A stretch of DNA of 46,705 bases, from the NCBI GenBank assembly GCA_029241985.1, contig JAQWUU010000035.1, positions 1 to 46,705 of the forward strand, in the 5' to 3' direction. The position numbers and the translations under genes were made by a program. Numbering within the stretch: the first letter of the stretch is position 1; every line of letters starts with the position of its first letter. The DNA comes from Aquiluna sp. (GTDB taxonomy: Bacteria > Actinomycetota > Actinomycetes > Actinomycetales > Microbacteriaceae). Below are positions 7,991 to 16,534 of the stretch, in pieces. The notes under the pieces are model-generated. The model had not been told where the DNA came from. It saw nothing but the letters and a program-made list of their open reading frames with translations, and ran no database searches.

Positions 7991-9772
7991 CTATACCAGC
8001 AGTTGGTGCTTCGCTAAGTCCTTATAGAGTGGTGTGCTCTTTATGAGTTCCGAGTGGGTTCCAACTCCGACGATTTCACCGTGTTCCAGCACGATGATCT
8101 GATCTGAGTCAACGACCGTTGAGAGCCTGTGGGCAATAACCATCAGGGTGCGGTCATGGGCCACAGCATCGATAGCTTCTCGCATTCGCTGCTCATTGGG
8201 TCCATCGAGTGCACTTGTTGATTCATCCAAAAGCAAGATCGCCGGAGAGGCAAGGAGCGCCCTAGCAATTGCCAGGCGCTGTCGCTCTCCGCCCGAGAGC
8301 ATGATGCCGTCCTCGCCAACTTCAGCGCTTAGGCCATTGCTGTCGCGATTCAAGACGTCGCTCAGGTTCACCTGAGCGAGCACCTGCTCGAGTTCTTCAT
8401 CAGTCGCGTCGGCGCGGCCTAGTAAGAGGTTGTCCTTGAGTGAACCTGCCAAAACGGGCGCATCTTGTTCGACATAGCCGAGCTGTTGCCTAAGTGAGTC
8501 TCTGGAGAATTCAGTCACCGGTTGACCGTCCAGCAGGATAGTTCCCGAGGTTGGTTCATAGAAGCGTTCGATTAGAGAGAAGATAGTTGATTTTCCGGAA
8601 CCGGAGGGGCCCACGAGTGCCACCCTGGAACCCCGGGGAATCTTGAGATCAATGCCCTTGATAATGTCTTTTGGCTCATCATCGGTGGCATAACTGAAGC
8701 GAACCTGCTTGAACTCGATTGCGGTTGAGTTGGCAACCTTGCGAGCTAGCTTTTGGCCGCCCGGCTCTTCTTCTTCCAGGTCCATGATTTCTTTGATTCG
8801 AGCAAGCGCACCAAGGGCGCCCATAACCGAAGCGTAAGCACCGAATGCTGAAATCAACGGCCCAATCATGAAAAACAGCAGAATCACGAAGGTGACCAGT
8901 GAGGCGATTGATGTGGTCCCGGTGGCAACCCTTAGCCCGCCCAAACCGAGCACGATGATGAAAGCACTGTTGAAGGCGACCTGGGCGATAGGGGCCACAA
9001 CCGCTGAAAGCCTGGCTATTTTCAAGCCCTGGTCATAGGCAGCGTGAGCATCCTTATTGATTGCCTCGGTCTCTCGATCTTCGGCACGAGCTGCCTTTAT
9101 TGTCCGAATTGCACTGAGTGCTCGCTCAACCGAGGAGCTCATCTCACCGACTCTAATTTGCGCCTGTGTTGTCGCGGTCCGAAGCCTTCGCCCCGTGAGT
9201 GCTATCGCACCGACTGCAATGAATACAACGGCCAAAGTGCTGCCGAGTAAGACTGGATCTATGAAAGCCATCACGATGATTGCGCCCACGAATTGCAGGA
9301 GTCCACCAAGTGCATCAACCAATCCCTGAGTAAGCACAGATTTCAACAAAGTGGAATCCGATCCGACCCTGGAGACTAAGTCACCAACTCGTCTTCGGTC
9401 GTACTGCCAGATAGGCAGCCGCAACATTCTTGCTACCAGTGCTTTCCGAGTGGTGAGCACCACACCTTCTCCAGTTTTATAGAGCAGGTAGAACTGAAAA
9501 GCTCCCACCAGCGCAGATGAAATAACTAGCACCACGATGACTATTGCTAGCGTCGTGATGTCCAGGCTCTGCTCGACGGCAGTTATCAGCTGACCAATCA
9601 ACAGTGGTTGACCAAGTGCCAGCAACGATCCGACAACAGAAAGCACCAACGCAAGTATCAGTGTTTTTCGGTGCTCTTTGAGGTATGGAACAAGGTCGGT
9701 GAGTTTGGCTCTCGGGCCTTTGTACTCCCGGCTTTTGGGATCTTGGGTGGGATCTTGGTAGTACTCGCTCAC
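7991..9772 (-). CDS. ABC transporter with fused membrane and ATPase domains (exporter type)
   Basis: 593 residues with one membrane domain (about six helices between 35 and 320) and one ATPase domain, the half-transporter layout of ABCB/MsbA/BmrA-type exporters, which work as dimers in the membrane. Walker A GPSGSGKST (388-396), signature LSGGERQ (492-498), Walker B ILLLDES (512-518) and an H-loop in IAHRLST are intact, so it should hydrolyse ATP. The substrate cannot be told. The start is GTG at 9772, 6 bases after TAGGTT; the upstream methyltransferase gene ends within those bases. It is probably a separate unit from both the kyn and rib operons. Confidence 0.9.
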   Translation of the reverse strand: MSEYYQDPTQDPKSREYKGPRAKLTDLVPYLKEHRKTLILALVLSVVGSLLALGQPLLIGQLITAVEQSLDITTLAIVIVVLVISSALVGAFQFYLLYKTGEGVVLTTRKALVARMLRLPIWQYDRRRVGDLVSRVGSDSTLLKSVLTQGLVDALGGLLQFVGAIIVMAFIDPVLLGSTLAVVFIAVGAIALTGRRLRTATTQAQIRVGEMSSSVERALSAIRTIKAARAEDRETEAINKDAHAAYDQGLKIARLSAVVAPIAQVAFNSAFIIVLGLGGLRVATGTTSIASLVTFVILLFFMIGPLISAFGAYASVMGALGALARIKEIMDLEEEEPGGQKLARKVANSTAIEFKQVRFSYATDDEPKDIIKGIDLKIPRGSRVALVGPSGSGKSTIFSLIERFYEPTSGTILLDGQPVTEFSRDSLRQQLGYVEQDAPVLAGSLKDNLLLGRADATDEELEQVLAQVNLSDVLNRDSNGLSAEVGEDGIMLSGGERQRLAIARALLASPAILLLDESTSALDGPNEQRMREAIDAVAHDRTLMVIAHRLSTVVDSDQIIVLEHGEIVGVGTHSELIKSTPLYKDLAKHQLLV

Positions 9773-9776
9773 TGCA

Positions 9777-10643
9777 TTAACCTAACTTCTCGTGAAAGCC
9801 ATTCCCGTAAACCATCTCGTTGAGAAGGTAGTTGATTTCAGGAAACGACAATGCCTTTGTGTAGGCGGTGTTGTTCGAAAACCTCTCATAATCTAAGCCA
9901 TCCAGTGCGCTCAGAACAGACTTATCCATGACTCTCAGGAACATCAGAGTCGTGTTTGGTTCACGCGGGAAAGATTTCAACACTTTCCCGCATCCATAAC
10001 CGAAGACCCGAATTGCAATGTCGGCATCTTCAGGTGTTGATTTTTCTAGGAAGCCATTATTCGGAACGATGACCTTTGCTCTGGTTTCATTCCTTTTTTC
10101 CCAAACCTGGAAACAGGTGCGCAGATCATTACGATCGACAATCTTGTTCCCTGCGCTGTCCTCGTATTGCACTGAAACATCGATGTCACTCACGAGATGA
10201 AAGCTCGGGTCTAGACGGTTTTGGACAGACCACTTTCTCCAGGACCTCGGAACAAGAAATGCAATGTGGCTCGAAAAGCTAGCTGCGTGGTTGAAAAACG
10301 GAACAGACAGGGCGTTGTTTCTCCCGAACGGCGGATTGGAAATTGTAACGAAGGTCTCACCGGTGGGGGACCACGTCAGGAAGTCAGCCCGCACGACGTC
10401 TGCGTGCATGGGGTACTTGTCAATCGCTGAGATGTTTTCTATGCCATGATTTTTTAGAGCTTCAACAAATGAACCAGTACCCGCTGCCGGCTCAAGAAAG
10501 TGTGCTTGGTTTGAGTTTTCAATGCTTTCAAGCGTCACGCCAACTAGGAAAACTGCAAGGTCTTTCGGTGTGTAGTACTGCTCAGTTCCGGTGACTCTGC
10601 GATTGCCCAATTTTGCTTGTTGAGCAGGCCTTATTCGGCTCAA
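9777..10643 (-). CDS. Putative N6-adenine DNA methyltransferase, orphan
   Basis: 288 residues. SAM-binding motif I is FLEPAAGTGSF (49-59) and the catalytic motif is NPPFG (103-107). The order and the N-terminal QYYTPKDLA are typical of N6-adenine methylases of the HsdM/N6_Mtase group. The rest may recognise DNA, but I see no defined target domain. No restriction nuclease or specificity subunit lies beside it. The start is TTG at 10643, overlapping the ribH stop as TTGA, which suggests translational coupling at the end of the riboflavin operon. An RNA substrate is possible, since NPPF/Y also occurs in RNA adenine methylases. Confidence 0.7.
   Translation of the reverse strand: MSRIRPAQQAKLGNRRVTGTEQYYTPKDLAVFLVGVTLESIENSNQAHFLEPAAGTGSFVEALKNHGIENISAIDKYPMHADVVRADFLTWSPTGETFVTISNPPFGRNNALSVPFFNHAASFSSHIAFLVPRSWRKWSVQNRLDPSFHLVSDIDVSVQYEDSAGNKIVDRNDLRTCFQVWEKRNETRAKVIVPNNGFLEKSTPEDADIAIRVFGYGCGKVLKSFPREPNTTLMFLRVMDKSVLSALDGLDYERFSNNTAYTKALSFPEINYLLNEMVYGNGFHEKLG
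9779..9784 (-). promoter_or_regulatory. -10-like TAGGTT, leaderless promoter of the ABC exporter
   Basis: Minus strand reads TAGGTT, AATGCA, GTG. The 6-base spacing explains the GTG start. The nearby out-of-frame ATG cannot be used because it meets a stop after two codons. The hexamer overlaps the end of the methyltransferase gene. Confidence 0.5.
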
Positions 10644-11107
10644 GAGCTCGTTAGCAATTGAGACATCGCGAGCGCTGCCTGAACGGCCTCTGCTCCCTTG
10701 TCCTCTTTCGAGTCCACAAGTCCAGCGCGCTCAAGCGCTTCCTCGGCACTATTGACCGTCAGCAATCCAAATCCAATTGGAATCATGTAGTCCAGCTGCA
10801 CTCGGGTAAGGCCATCGGTTGCTGACTTACAGACGTATTCAAAATGAGGAGTCTCGCCCTGGATTACGACACCCAGCGCAATGACAACGTCAGCCCCTTT
10901 TTCGCAAGCCCATGAAGCCGCCAGAGGAAGTTCGAATGCCCCCGGAACTCTGTGCAACTCGATGTCAGTAGCCCCGGTTTTCGAAAGTTCTTTTTGGGCT
11001 CCTGCTATTAGGCCGTCCATTATCTGGGTGTGCCAGGAAGCTGCAATGATTATGGCTTTTTTCCCTTTTGAGGAAACCTCTAGGTCTGGTGCTCCGTTAC
11101 CGCTCAC
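10640..11107 (-). CDS. ribH: 6,7-dimethyl-8-ribityllumazine synthase
   Basis: 155 residues. It condenses 5-amino-6-ribitylamino-uracil with 3,4-dihydroxy-2-butanone-4-phosphate, the next-to-last step of riboflavin synthesis. Family motifs: AASWHTQIMDGL, VPGAFELPLAA, ALGVVIQGETPHFEYV and IGFGLLTVNS. The start is GTG at 11107, overlapping the ribBA stop as GTGA. It is fourth in ribD-ribE-ribBA-ribH and is itself coupled to the methyltransferase gene by TTGA. FMN-riboswitch control is expected for the whole unit. Confidence 0.96.
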   Translation of the reverse strand: MSGNGAPDLEVSSKGKKAIIIAASWHTQIMDGLIAGAQKELSKTGATDIELHRVPGAFELPLAASWACEKGADVVIALGVVIQGETPHFEYVCKSATDGLTRVQLDYMIPIGFGLLTVNSAEEALERAGLVDSKEDKGAEAVQAALAMSQLLTSS

Positions 11108-12345
11108 TTATCCAGATTAGTGGGTAACTCATGTCCCATGCGCTCACGCTTGGCTTCGAGGTAGCCGATGTTCTGCTCTGCGAGTCCGACAATCAAGGGA
11201 ACGGTCTCGTCAACTGCAATTCCCGCATCCTCAAGGAAGCTGCGCTTTGCTGGGTTATTGGACAACAGTCTTACGGTTTCAACGCCAAGATCTTCCAGGA
11301 TTGCCACGGCAGCACCGTATTCCCTGGCTTCGCTGGGTAGCCCAAGCGCAAGGTTAGCGTCAACGGTGTCCATGCCCTGCTCCTGCAGTGCATAAGCCTT
11401 GAGCTTGTTTAGTAGGCCGATGCCACGGCCTTCTTGGCCTCGAAGATAAATCACTACTCCACCATTTGGGTCTGCGTTAATCGCGTCAAGCGCAGCGTCA
11501 AGTTGTGCACCACACTCGCACTTGAGTGAGCCAAAAGCTTCTCCGGTGATGCACTCTGAGTGCATGCGCACCAGAACGTTCTTGCCGGTGGGGTTTCCGG
11601 CGATGATTGCGACATGGTCAGCAGTTGTCTGCACGTCATAGTAACCGCGCACGCGGAAGTCTCCGTGTGTGGTTGGAAGCTTTGCCTCCGCCTCGAAGCG
11701 AATGCGGTTGCTCTTGCTTGCGTTCTGCATTGACCTCTTAGCTAGATGGTCCTTAAGATTCGAAATGCTTGTCATAGGTAAGTCAAACCTTAATGACATC
11801 AGAAATAATTCCTCACGTTGCATCATGGTTCCGTCATCGTTGACTAATTCGGCCATCATCGCAACTGGCTGTAGGCCAGCAAGCTTCATCAGATCAACGG
11901 CCGCTTCTGTGTGACCAGGCCTTTCCAGAACCCCACCATCCTTCGCGCGCAATGGAATTACATGGCCCGGACGGATCAATGAAGCTGCAGTTGAACCTGG
12001 ATCGGCCAGCACGCGGCCGGTCAAAGCCCTGTCGGCTGCGGAAATTCCGGTGGTCGCTCGGTCTCTAGCATCAACACTGACCGTGTAGGCAGTGTGATGT
12101 GGGTCTTCGGTGTTGACCCACATCAGTGGCAGATGCAGCTCATTTGCGCGCTCTTCGGTCATTGGAGCGCAAATGTAACCAGAAGTGTGCCTGATCATCC
12201 AAGCAATCCATTCGGGAGTTGCAAATTCGGCGGCGATTATTGCATCGCCTTCGTTTTCACGATCCTCTGCATCAGTGACCAGCACTGGCTTACCTGCGCG
12301 TAGGGCCTCTAAAACTTCTTCAATATTCGATTGTTTGATCTCCAT
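11104..12345 (-). CDS. ribBA: 3,4-dihydroxy-2-butanone-4-phosphate synthase / GTP cyclohydrolase II
   Basis: 413 residues, a fusion. The N-terminal half (to about 205) is the DHBP synthase, with DAEDRENEGD and RHTSGYICAPMT; it makes the four-carbon unit from ribulose-5-phosphate. The C-terminal half is GTP cyclohydrolase II, with RMHSECITGEAFGSLKCECG carrying the zinc cysteines and RGQEGRGIGL; it opens GTP. Together they start both branches of riboflavin synthesis. The ATG at 12345 directly follows the ribE stop with no gap, and the gene ends in GTGA overlap with ribH. Confidence 0.97.
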   Translation of the reverse strand: MEIKQSNIEEVLEALRAGKPVLVTDAEDRENEGDAIIAAEFATPEWIAWMIRHTSGYICAPMTEERANELHLPLMWVNTEDPHHTAYTVSVDARDRATTGISAADRALTGRVLADPGSTAASLIRPGHVIPLRAKDGGVLERPGHTEAAVDLMKLAGLQPVAMMAELVNDDGTMMQREELFLMSLRFDLPMTSISNLKDHLAKRSMQNASKSNRIRFEAEAKLPTTHGDFRVRGYYDVQTTADHVAIIAGNPTGKNVLVRMHSECITGEAFGSLKCECGAQLDAALDAINADPNGGVVIYLRGQEGRGIGLLNKLKAYALQEQGMDTVDANLALGLPSEAREYGAAVAILEDLGVETVRLLSNNPAKRSFLEDAGIAVDETVPLIVGLAEQNIGYLEAKRERMGHELPTNLDK

Positions 12346-12936
12346 TTATCTAAACTCCAACAATCGCTCAATGTGCTTTGCCATTACGTCAACTTCAACG
12401 TTCACCTTTTTGCCTGGAACTTTGGACCCAAGAGTTGTAACAGCGAGTGTTTCTGGGATCAAAGACAGCCCAATCACGTCGTCGTTGATCTCGTTTACGG
12501 TAAGAGAGATGCCATCAAAGGTTATGGAGCCCTTCATTACAACGTATCGAAGCAGTTCCTTCGGGATTCTGATCCTCACCCAGTCCCAGTTATCACTGGA
12601 TTCCCTGGACACAAATTCACCTACGCCATCTACGTGACCTTGGACAACGTGGCCGCCGTAACGAGTACTGGCATTCATTGCACGTTCAAGGTTCATCGGG
12701 TCACCGACCTTGACTTCGCTGAGGCTTGTAAGCCTGATGCTCTCGTGCATAACATCTGCAGTGAAGCTGTTTCCATCAATTTCTATAGCTGTCAGACAAG
12801 TACCAGAGCAGGAAATTGAGTCGCCTCGCTTGAGATCCTCGAGCACCTTCTCGCAAGAAATGGTCAATCGAAGTGCATCAGGTTGATTTTCGATGGCGGT
12901 TACTTTTCCTAGTTCTTCGATAATTCCGGTAAACAT
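12346..12936 (-). CDS. ribE: Riboflavin synthase, alpha subunit
   Basis: 196 residues with two tandem lumazine-binding repeats: the first begins MFTGIIEELGKV, the second begins near RYGGHVVQGHVDGVG. It dismutates two lumazines into riboflavin and the pyrimidine that RibH reuses. The ATG (12936) follows the ribD stop directly, and its own stop abuts ribBA, so translation is tightly coupled along the operon. The long plus-strand open frames across this gene are shadows. Confidence 0.95.
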   Translation of the reverse strand: MFTGIIEELGKVTAIENQPDALRLTISCEKVLEDLKRGDSISCSGTCLTAIEIDGNSFTADVMHESIRLTSLSEVKVGDPMNLERAMNASTRYGGHVVQGHVDGVGEFVSRESSDNWDWVRIRIPKELLRYVVMKGSITFDGISLTVNEINDDVIGLSLIPETLAVTTLGSKVPGKKVNVEVDVMAKHIERLLEFR

Positions 12937-13965
12937 CTAAGCTCTCCTAGCTCTAATGAAAATATCTTTTCCAATTGATTGTGTTTCTAAAATCTCCAGC
13001 TCCATGGCCTCACTCATGGATTCGATACCAATGTCTTGGAGGGAAGTGTTCTTGCCTCCAAGGAGCATCGGGGCCAGGTAGATGATGAATTCATCAACGA
13101 GTCCTGCCCTAACAAAGGCGTTGGCAACTGCCGGGCCACCTTCAACGAAGACGTGCTTGATTTCCCTGGCCCAAATCTCAGCCAGAGCCTGTCCTAGGTC
13201 ACGAGTTTTGAGTTCTATGGTCGGCGCTTTGTCGTTGAAAAGCTTCAAAGTCTTTGGAAGCGGGCTCTGACCAATCACAATTCTGGTCGGCTGGCTTTCG
13301 TAGTAGCTGCCATCTGGTTTTCTCGCCGTTAGCTCGGGGTCATCCACCATAGCCGTGCCAGTGCCGACGAGAATTGAGTCTGCCTCTGACCTGCGCTTAT
13401 GAGTGTCTGCTCTAGCCTCAACGCCGCTGATCCATTGGCTTGTGCCATCATTAGCTGCAGTGCGACCATCTAGTGAGCTGGCCCACTTCAGGGTCACAAA
13501 TGGTCTGTGGAGCCTGTTCGCTAAAAGCCAGACTCGGTTTTGGTCTTCTGCTTTGTGATTCAGAACACCTGAAATTACTTCAATCCCGGCCTCTTCAAGG
13601 GTTTGCTCCCCGTTGCTCGACTCTCCTCCAGGATCTTTTGAGGCAAACACCACACGGCCTATGCCTGCCGTTATCAGGGCTTCTGCGCAGGGCCCGGTTT
13701 TGCCAGTGTGGTTGCAAGGCTCCAATGTCACAACAGCGGTGTGATCAAATAGCCCTACCCCGGGGTGTTCGGCGGCAAAGTTTTTTAGAGCCATGATCTC
13801 GGCGTGATCGCTTCCCGAGCCAAGGTGCCAGCCCTCACTCACAATCTGCCCTGCGGGGTCCAATATGACTGCACCAACCTGGGGGTTTACGCCATTTGCC
13901 GGCCCGCGAAGAGAAACCTCCAGGGCGCGCATCATCGCTGACTCATAGTGGTCAACGTGCGACAT
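12937..13965 (-). CDS. ribD: Bifunctional riboflavin deaminase/reductase
   Basis: 342 residues. The N-terminal deaminase domain has the zinc motif HAEIMAL and PCNHTGKTGPC; the C-terminal part (from about 150) is the NADPH-dependent reductase, with TLKWASSLDGRTA and VFVEGGPAVANAFV. It carries out the second and third steps of the pyrimidine branch. First gene of the riboflavin operon: the ATG at 13965 has AAAGGGC about 7 bases upstream as Shine-Dalgarno, and the 5' leader carries an FMN riboswitch and a terminator-like hairpin. Confidence 0.96.
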   Translation of the reverse strand: MSHVDHYESAMMRALEVSLRGPANGVNPQVGAVILDPAGQIVSEGWHLGSGSDHAEIMALKNFAAEHPGVGLFDHTAVVTLEPCNHTGKTGPCAEALITAGIGRVVFASKDPGGESSNGEQTLEEAGIEVISGVLNHKAEDQNRVWLLANRLHRPFVTLKWASSLDGRTAANDGTSQWISGVEARADTHKRRSEADSILVGTGTAMVDDPELTARKPDGSYYESQPTRIVIGQSPLPKTLKLFNDKAPTIELKTRDLGQALAEIWAREIKHVFVEGGPAVANAFVRAGLVDEFIIYLAPMLLGGKNTSLQDIGIESMSEAMELEILETQSIGKDIFIRARRA

Positions 13966-14008
13966 TTTTTTGCCCTTTCAGTCCTGCAACACAGAACCGC
14001 GGGCGCGG

Positions 14009-14033
14009 AAAAAGGCGGGCGCAAATAGCGCCC
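14009..14033 (-). terminator. Riboswitch-associated intrinsic terminator hairpin
   Basis: On the minus strand: GGGCGC, loop TATTT, GCGCCC, then GCC and five T. It lies directly downstream of the FMN aptamer P1 stem and before ribD. It is the probable off-switch of the expression platform: FMN bound, P1 closed, terminator formed. Confidence 0.7.
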
Positions 14034-14035
14034 TG

Positions 14036-14177
14036 GTTCTTCTACCATCCGGACTTTAACCGTCGGTCCTGGAATTTCACCAAGTCAACCGCCTGAATTT
14101 GCCACTGCTGGATGCAATGTTTTCAGTCGGGTCGCGGACTATACCGCCGGCTCAGATTTTCACTGACCCCGAAGAAC
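14036..14177 (-). ncRNA. FMN riboswitch (RFN element) controlling the rib operon
   Basis: The minus strand contains the conserved RFN blocks: GGGGTCAGTGAAAATCTG, GCCGGCGGTATAGTCCGCGA, GGTGAAATTCCAGGACCGAC and GGTTAAAGTCCGGATG. The outer P1 helix is GTTCTTC (14177-14171) pairing perfectly with GAAGAAC (14042-14036). FMN binding is expected to switch the ribD-ribE-ribBA-ribH(-methyltransferase) operon off. The copy of AGAACCAGGGCGC at 14040-14028 can also pair with GCGCCCGCGGTTCT at 14006-13993. Confidence 0.95.
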
Positions 14178-14220
14178 TGTGCTTATAAATAGAACAATAC
14201 TCTTTTGGGAAGATAAATTC

Positions 14221-15225
14221 CTAGAGCGCCATAACTAGCCCGAGGTTCTCGTAGACAGTCTTGAGGGTCTTCTCCGCCTGCTCATTTGCCTTTTCAGCAC
14301 CCTTGGCCAAGAGTCGATCTAGCTCGGCTGAGTCCTCTAGGAGTTCATTTGTTCGTTCTCTTATGGGGCGGAGGCTCTCAATGACGACATCTGCAACTTC
14401 GGCCTTCAGCGCTCCGTAGCCCTGATTCTTGAGGCGAGCCTCAATATCGGACACCTTTTCTCCGCTGAGAGATGACTGTATTCCAAGAAGGTTTGATACC
14501 CCTGGCTTGGCTGATGGGTCAAATCTGATCTCGCCATCGGTGTCGGTGACGGCAGATTTTATCTTCTTGAGGATTTGGTTCGGTTCATCCATCAGGTTGA
14601 TAAGACCCTTGGGGTCTTGAGCGGATTTCGACATTTTGGCCGTTGGCACCTGAAGGTCGTAGATCTTTGCACTTTCTTTGAGAATTTGAGCCTGAGGAAT
14701 CACGAAAGTTTCCCCAAACCTAGAGTTGAACCGCATCGCTAGGTCACGGGTTAGTTCGAGGTGCTGACGCTGATCCTCGCCTACCGGAACTGAGGTTGGT
14801 TGGTAAAGCAGAATGTCCGCCGCTTGAAGAATTGGATAAGTGAACAGACCAACGGAGGAGTTGTCCGAGCCACCTTTTTGGCTTTTGTCTTTGAACTGGG
14901 TCATCCGTGACGCCTCACCAAAACCCGTGATGCAGTTCAGCACCCATGCCAGTTGAGCATGGGCGGGGACATGCGACTGCACAAACAGTGAAGATTTACT
15001 CGGATCTAAACCAGCTGCAATGTACTGCGCCGCGGTTCTGCGCGTATTGTCCCTGAGTATTTTCGGGTCTTGGGGAACGGTGATTGCATGCAAGTCGACA
15101 ATGACATAAAAAGCATTGAAATCATTCTGCATTTGTACCCATTGGGTAAGAGCACCGAGATAGTTGCCAAGGTGAAGGCTGGCGGCCGAAGGCTGCATGC
15201 CTGATAGCAAGTTTGGCTTAGTCAT
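14221..15225 (-). CDS. trpS: Tryptophanyl-tRNA synthetase
   Basis: 334 residues, class I synthetase charging tRNA-Trp. The HIGH-type motif is SLHLGNY (about 16-22), and KMSKS appears as [29 protein letters not shown]-like segments (here [19 protein letters not shown]) are family-typical. ATG at 15225 is preceded by AGGA about 7 bases upstream. xth ends 8 bases upstream, so the pair may be co-transcribed. The rib riboswitch leader starts just downstream of the trpS stop. Confidence 0.96.
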   Translation of the reverse strand: MTKPNLLSGMQPSAASLHLGNYLGALTQWVQMQNDFNAFYVIVDLHAITVPQDPKILRDNTRRTAAQYIAAGLDPSKSSLFVQSHVPAHAQLAWVLNCITGFGEASRMTQFKDKSQKGGSDNSSVGLFTYPILQAADILLYQPTSVPVGEDQRQHLELTRDLAMRFNSRFGETFVIPQAQILKESAKIYDLQVPTAKMSKSAQDPKGLINLMDEPNQILKKIKSAVTDTDGEIRFDPSAKPGVSNLLGIQSSLSGEKVSDIEARLKNQGYGALKAEVADVVIESLRPIRERTNELLEDSAELDRLLAKGAEKANEQAEKTLKTVYENLGLVMAL

Positions 15226-15233
15226 AATTTTTC

Positions 15234-16043
15234 CTAAAGTTCGTATTCCACAACCACGGGGGAGTGGTCACTCCAACGGGTGTCGTAGCTGGGTGCTCGG
15301 TCGACCTGGTAATTCTTCACTAGTTTGGCAAGGCCGGGCGTCGCTAACTGGTAGTCAATTCTCCAGCCCGCGTCATTGTCGAAGGCCTGGCCACGATAAG
15401 ACCACCAGGAGTAAGGGCCAGGGGTTTCAGGATGAGCCTGTCGCCCAACATCTACCCAGCCCATTGCCTGAAAGCCGTCGAAGTACTTTCGTTCTTCAGG
15501 CAGAAATCCTGAGTTTTTCAGGTTCCCTTTCCAATTTTTGATATCCAGCTCGGTATGGCCAACGTTGAGATCTCCAACAACAACCGCGTGGTTTCCGGAA
15601 TCGATTAATTCCTGCATCCGAACTGTCATCGCATCCAAAAATTTGTACTTCTCGATTTGTTTAGGAGTATCAACTTCACCCGAGTGGACGTAGCAGCTAA
15701 CTACAGTGACCACTTGGCCAGAAATTTCCAGCTCGGTTTCTAGCCAGCGACCGGCAGAGTCAAAGTCTTTGGGCCCGAGGTCCGTGCTTGTCTTCAGCAG
15801 CTTGTGCTTTGAGAGCACAGCTACACCGGCCCGACCCTTTGCGCTTGCAACATCGTCTGCTATCTCCCAGCCTGCTGCGATGGCAAGAGGCCCATTGGTG
15901 GCAAGTTCAATTAGGTCTTCACTTGGAGCTCTGACCTCTTGAAGGCAGACCAGATCGGGCATTGATTCATGAAGCCATGAAGCCATGTCTTTTCTGGCTG
16001 CAGCTCGGATTCCGTTTACATTTACGCTTGCAATTTTTAACAT
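15234..16043 (-). CDS. xth: Exodeoxyribonuclease III (AP endonuclease family)
   Basis: 269 residues, usual length. Repairs abasic sites and blocked 3' ends, using Mg2+. The exonuclease-endonuclease-phosphatase fold is recognisable from VNVNGIRAA, the metal-binding Glu in [18 protein letters not shown] and the C-terminal WSDHSPVV. The ATG (16043) is 7 bases after TAGATT on the minus strand with no Shine-Dalgarno, so the gene probably has its own leaderless promoter 18 bases past the Rieske stop. Confidence 0.94.
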   Translation of the reverse strand: MLKIASVNVNGIRAAARKDMASWLHESMPDLVCLQEVRAPSEDLIELATNGPLAIAAGWEIADDVASAKGRAGVAVLSKHKLLKTSTDLGPKDFDSAGRWLETELEISGQVVTVVSCYVHSGEVDTPKQIEKYKFLDAMTVRMQELIDSGNHAVVVGDLNVGHTELDIKNWKGNLKNSGFLPEERKYFDGFQAMGWVDVGRQAHPETPGPYSWWSYRGQAFDNDAGWRIDYQLATPGLAKLVKNYQVDRAPSYDTRWSDHSPVVVEYEL

Positions 16044-16050
16044 CGGGACA

Positions 16051-16056
16051 AATCTA
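16051..16056 (-). promoter_or_regulatory. -10-like TAGATT, leaderless promoter of xth
   Basis: Minus strand reads TAGATT, TGTCCCG, ATG. Spacing is 7, without a ribosome binding site. Confidence 0.5.
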
Positions 16057-16060
16057 TGAG

Positions 16061-16510
16061 CTAGATGATTGCGAAGAGGTCTGAACCGCGCACTTCAACC
16101 ATTATTTTGCCCAGTGGAGATTTAGCCGGTCCTGCCTGGACCTCTCCTGATTCGGGATCAAATCTTGCACCGTGACAACCGCAGGCAATTTGATCGTCTC
16201 TTACTCCGGACACGATGCAACCGGAGTGAGTGCAGGAAGCATTGAAGGCCCGAAAGGTGTCCTCTTGGGGTCTCGTGACAAGAATGGTCAACGAAGCGCT
16301 GATCTCATATTTCTTTCCTGATCCCACCATGATTTCGCTCGATGGGCCGAGAAGCTGCTCACCAGTTGGTTCTGCTGGAGCATCTTCCACAGTAGCGCTG
16401 GGTGGAGTGGTTGCCACGGGAACGGTTTCCGCTGCGCAGGCGCTAAGGGCTAGAGTTCCTCCGGCTGCGACTGCTCCGGTGAGGACGGCTCTTCTTTTGA
16501 TGATTGTCAT
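16061..16510 (-). CDS. Rieske [2Fe-2S] lipoprotein, Tat-type signal
   Basis: 149 residues. The N-terminus KRRAVLTGAVAAGG looks like a twin-arginine signal and runs into a lipobox LSAC (Cys25), predicting export folded with its cluster and lipid anchoring outside. The Rieske ligands are present: CTHSGC (Cys93, His95) and CGCHGARFD (Cys110, His113), with Cys98 and Cys112 placed for the disulphide. A small single-domain electron carrier; the partner is unknown and it is not a bc1 subunit by size. It lies 24 bases after sdhB and may be co-transcribed with it. Confidence 0.88.
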   Translation of the reverse strand: MTIIKRRAVLTGAVAAGGTLALSACAAETVPVATTPPSATVEDAPAEPTGEQLLGPSSEIMVGSGKKYEISASLTILVTRPQEDTFRAFNASCTHSGCIVSGVRDDQIACGCHGARFDPESGEVQAGPAKSPLGKIMVEVRGSDLFAII

Positions 16511-16534
16511 AGCAGGCTATAACAAAGATTTCTT

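Noticed and set aside
9777-10643. Restriction-modification system
   Set aside because: Only a methyltransferase-like gene is present; the neighbours are ribH and an ABC exporter, with no nuclease or specificity subunit.
12185-12819. Plus-strand open frames of 150 and 162 codons across ribE/ribBA
   Set aside because: They lie opposite well-recognised riboflavin genes, have no family similarity and no credible start signal.
13993-14040. Classic antiterminator for the FMN riboswitch
   Set aside because: The second arm is transcribed after the terminator T-run, so it cannot prevent that terminator in the usual way; kept only as a possible later structure.
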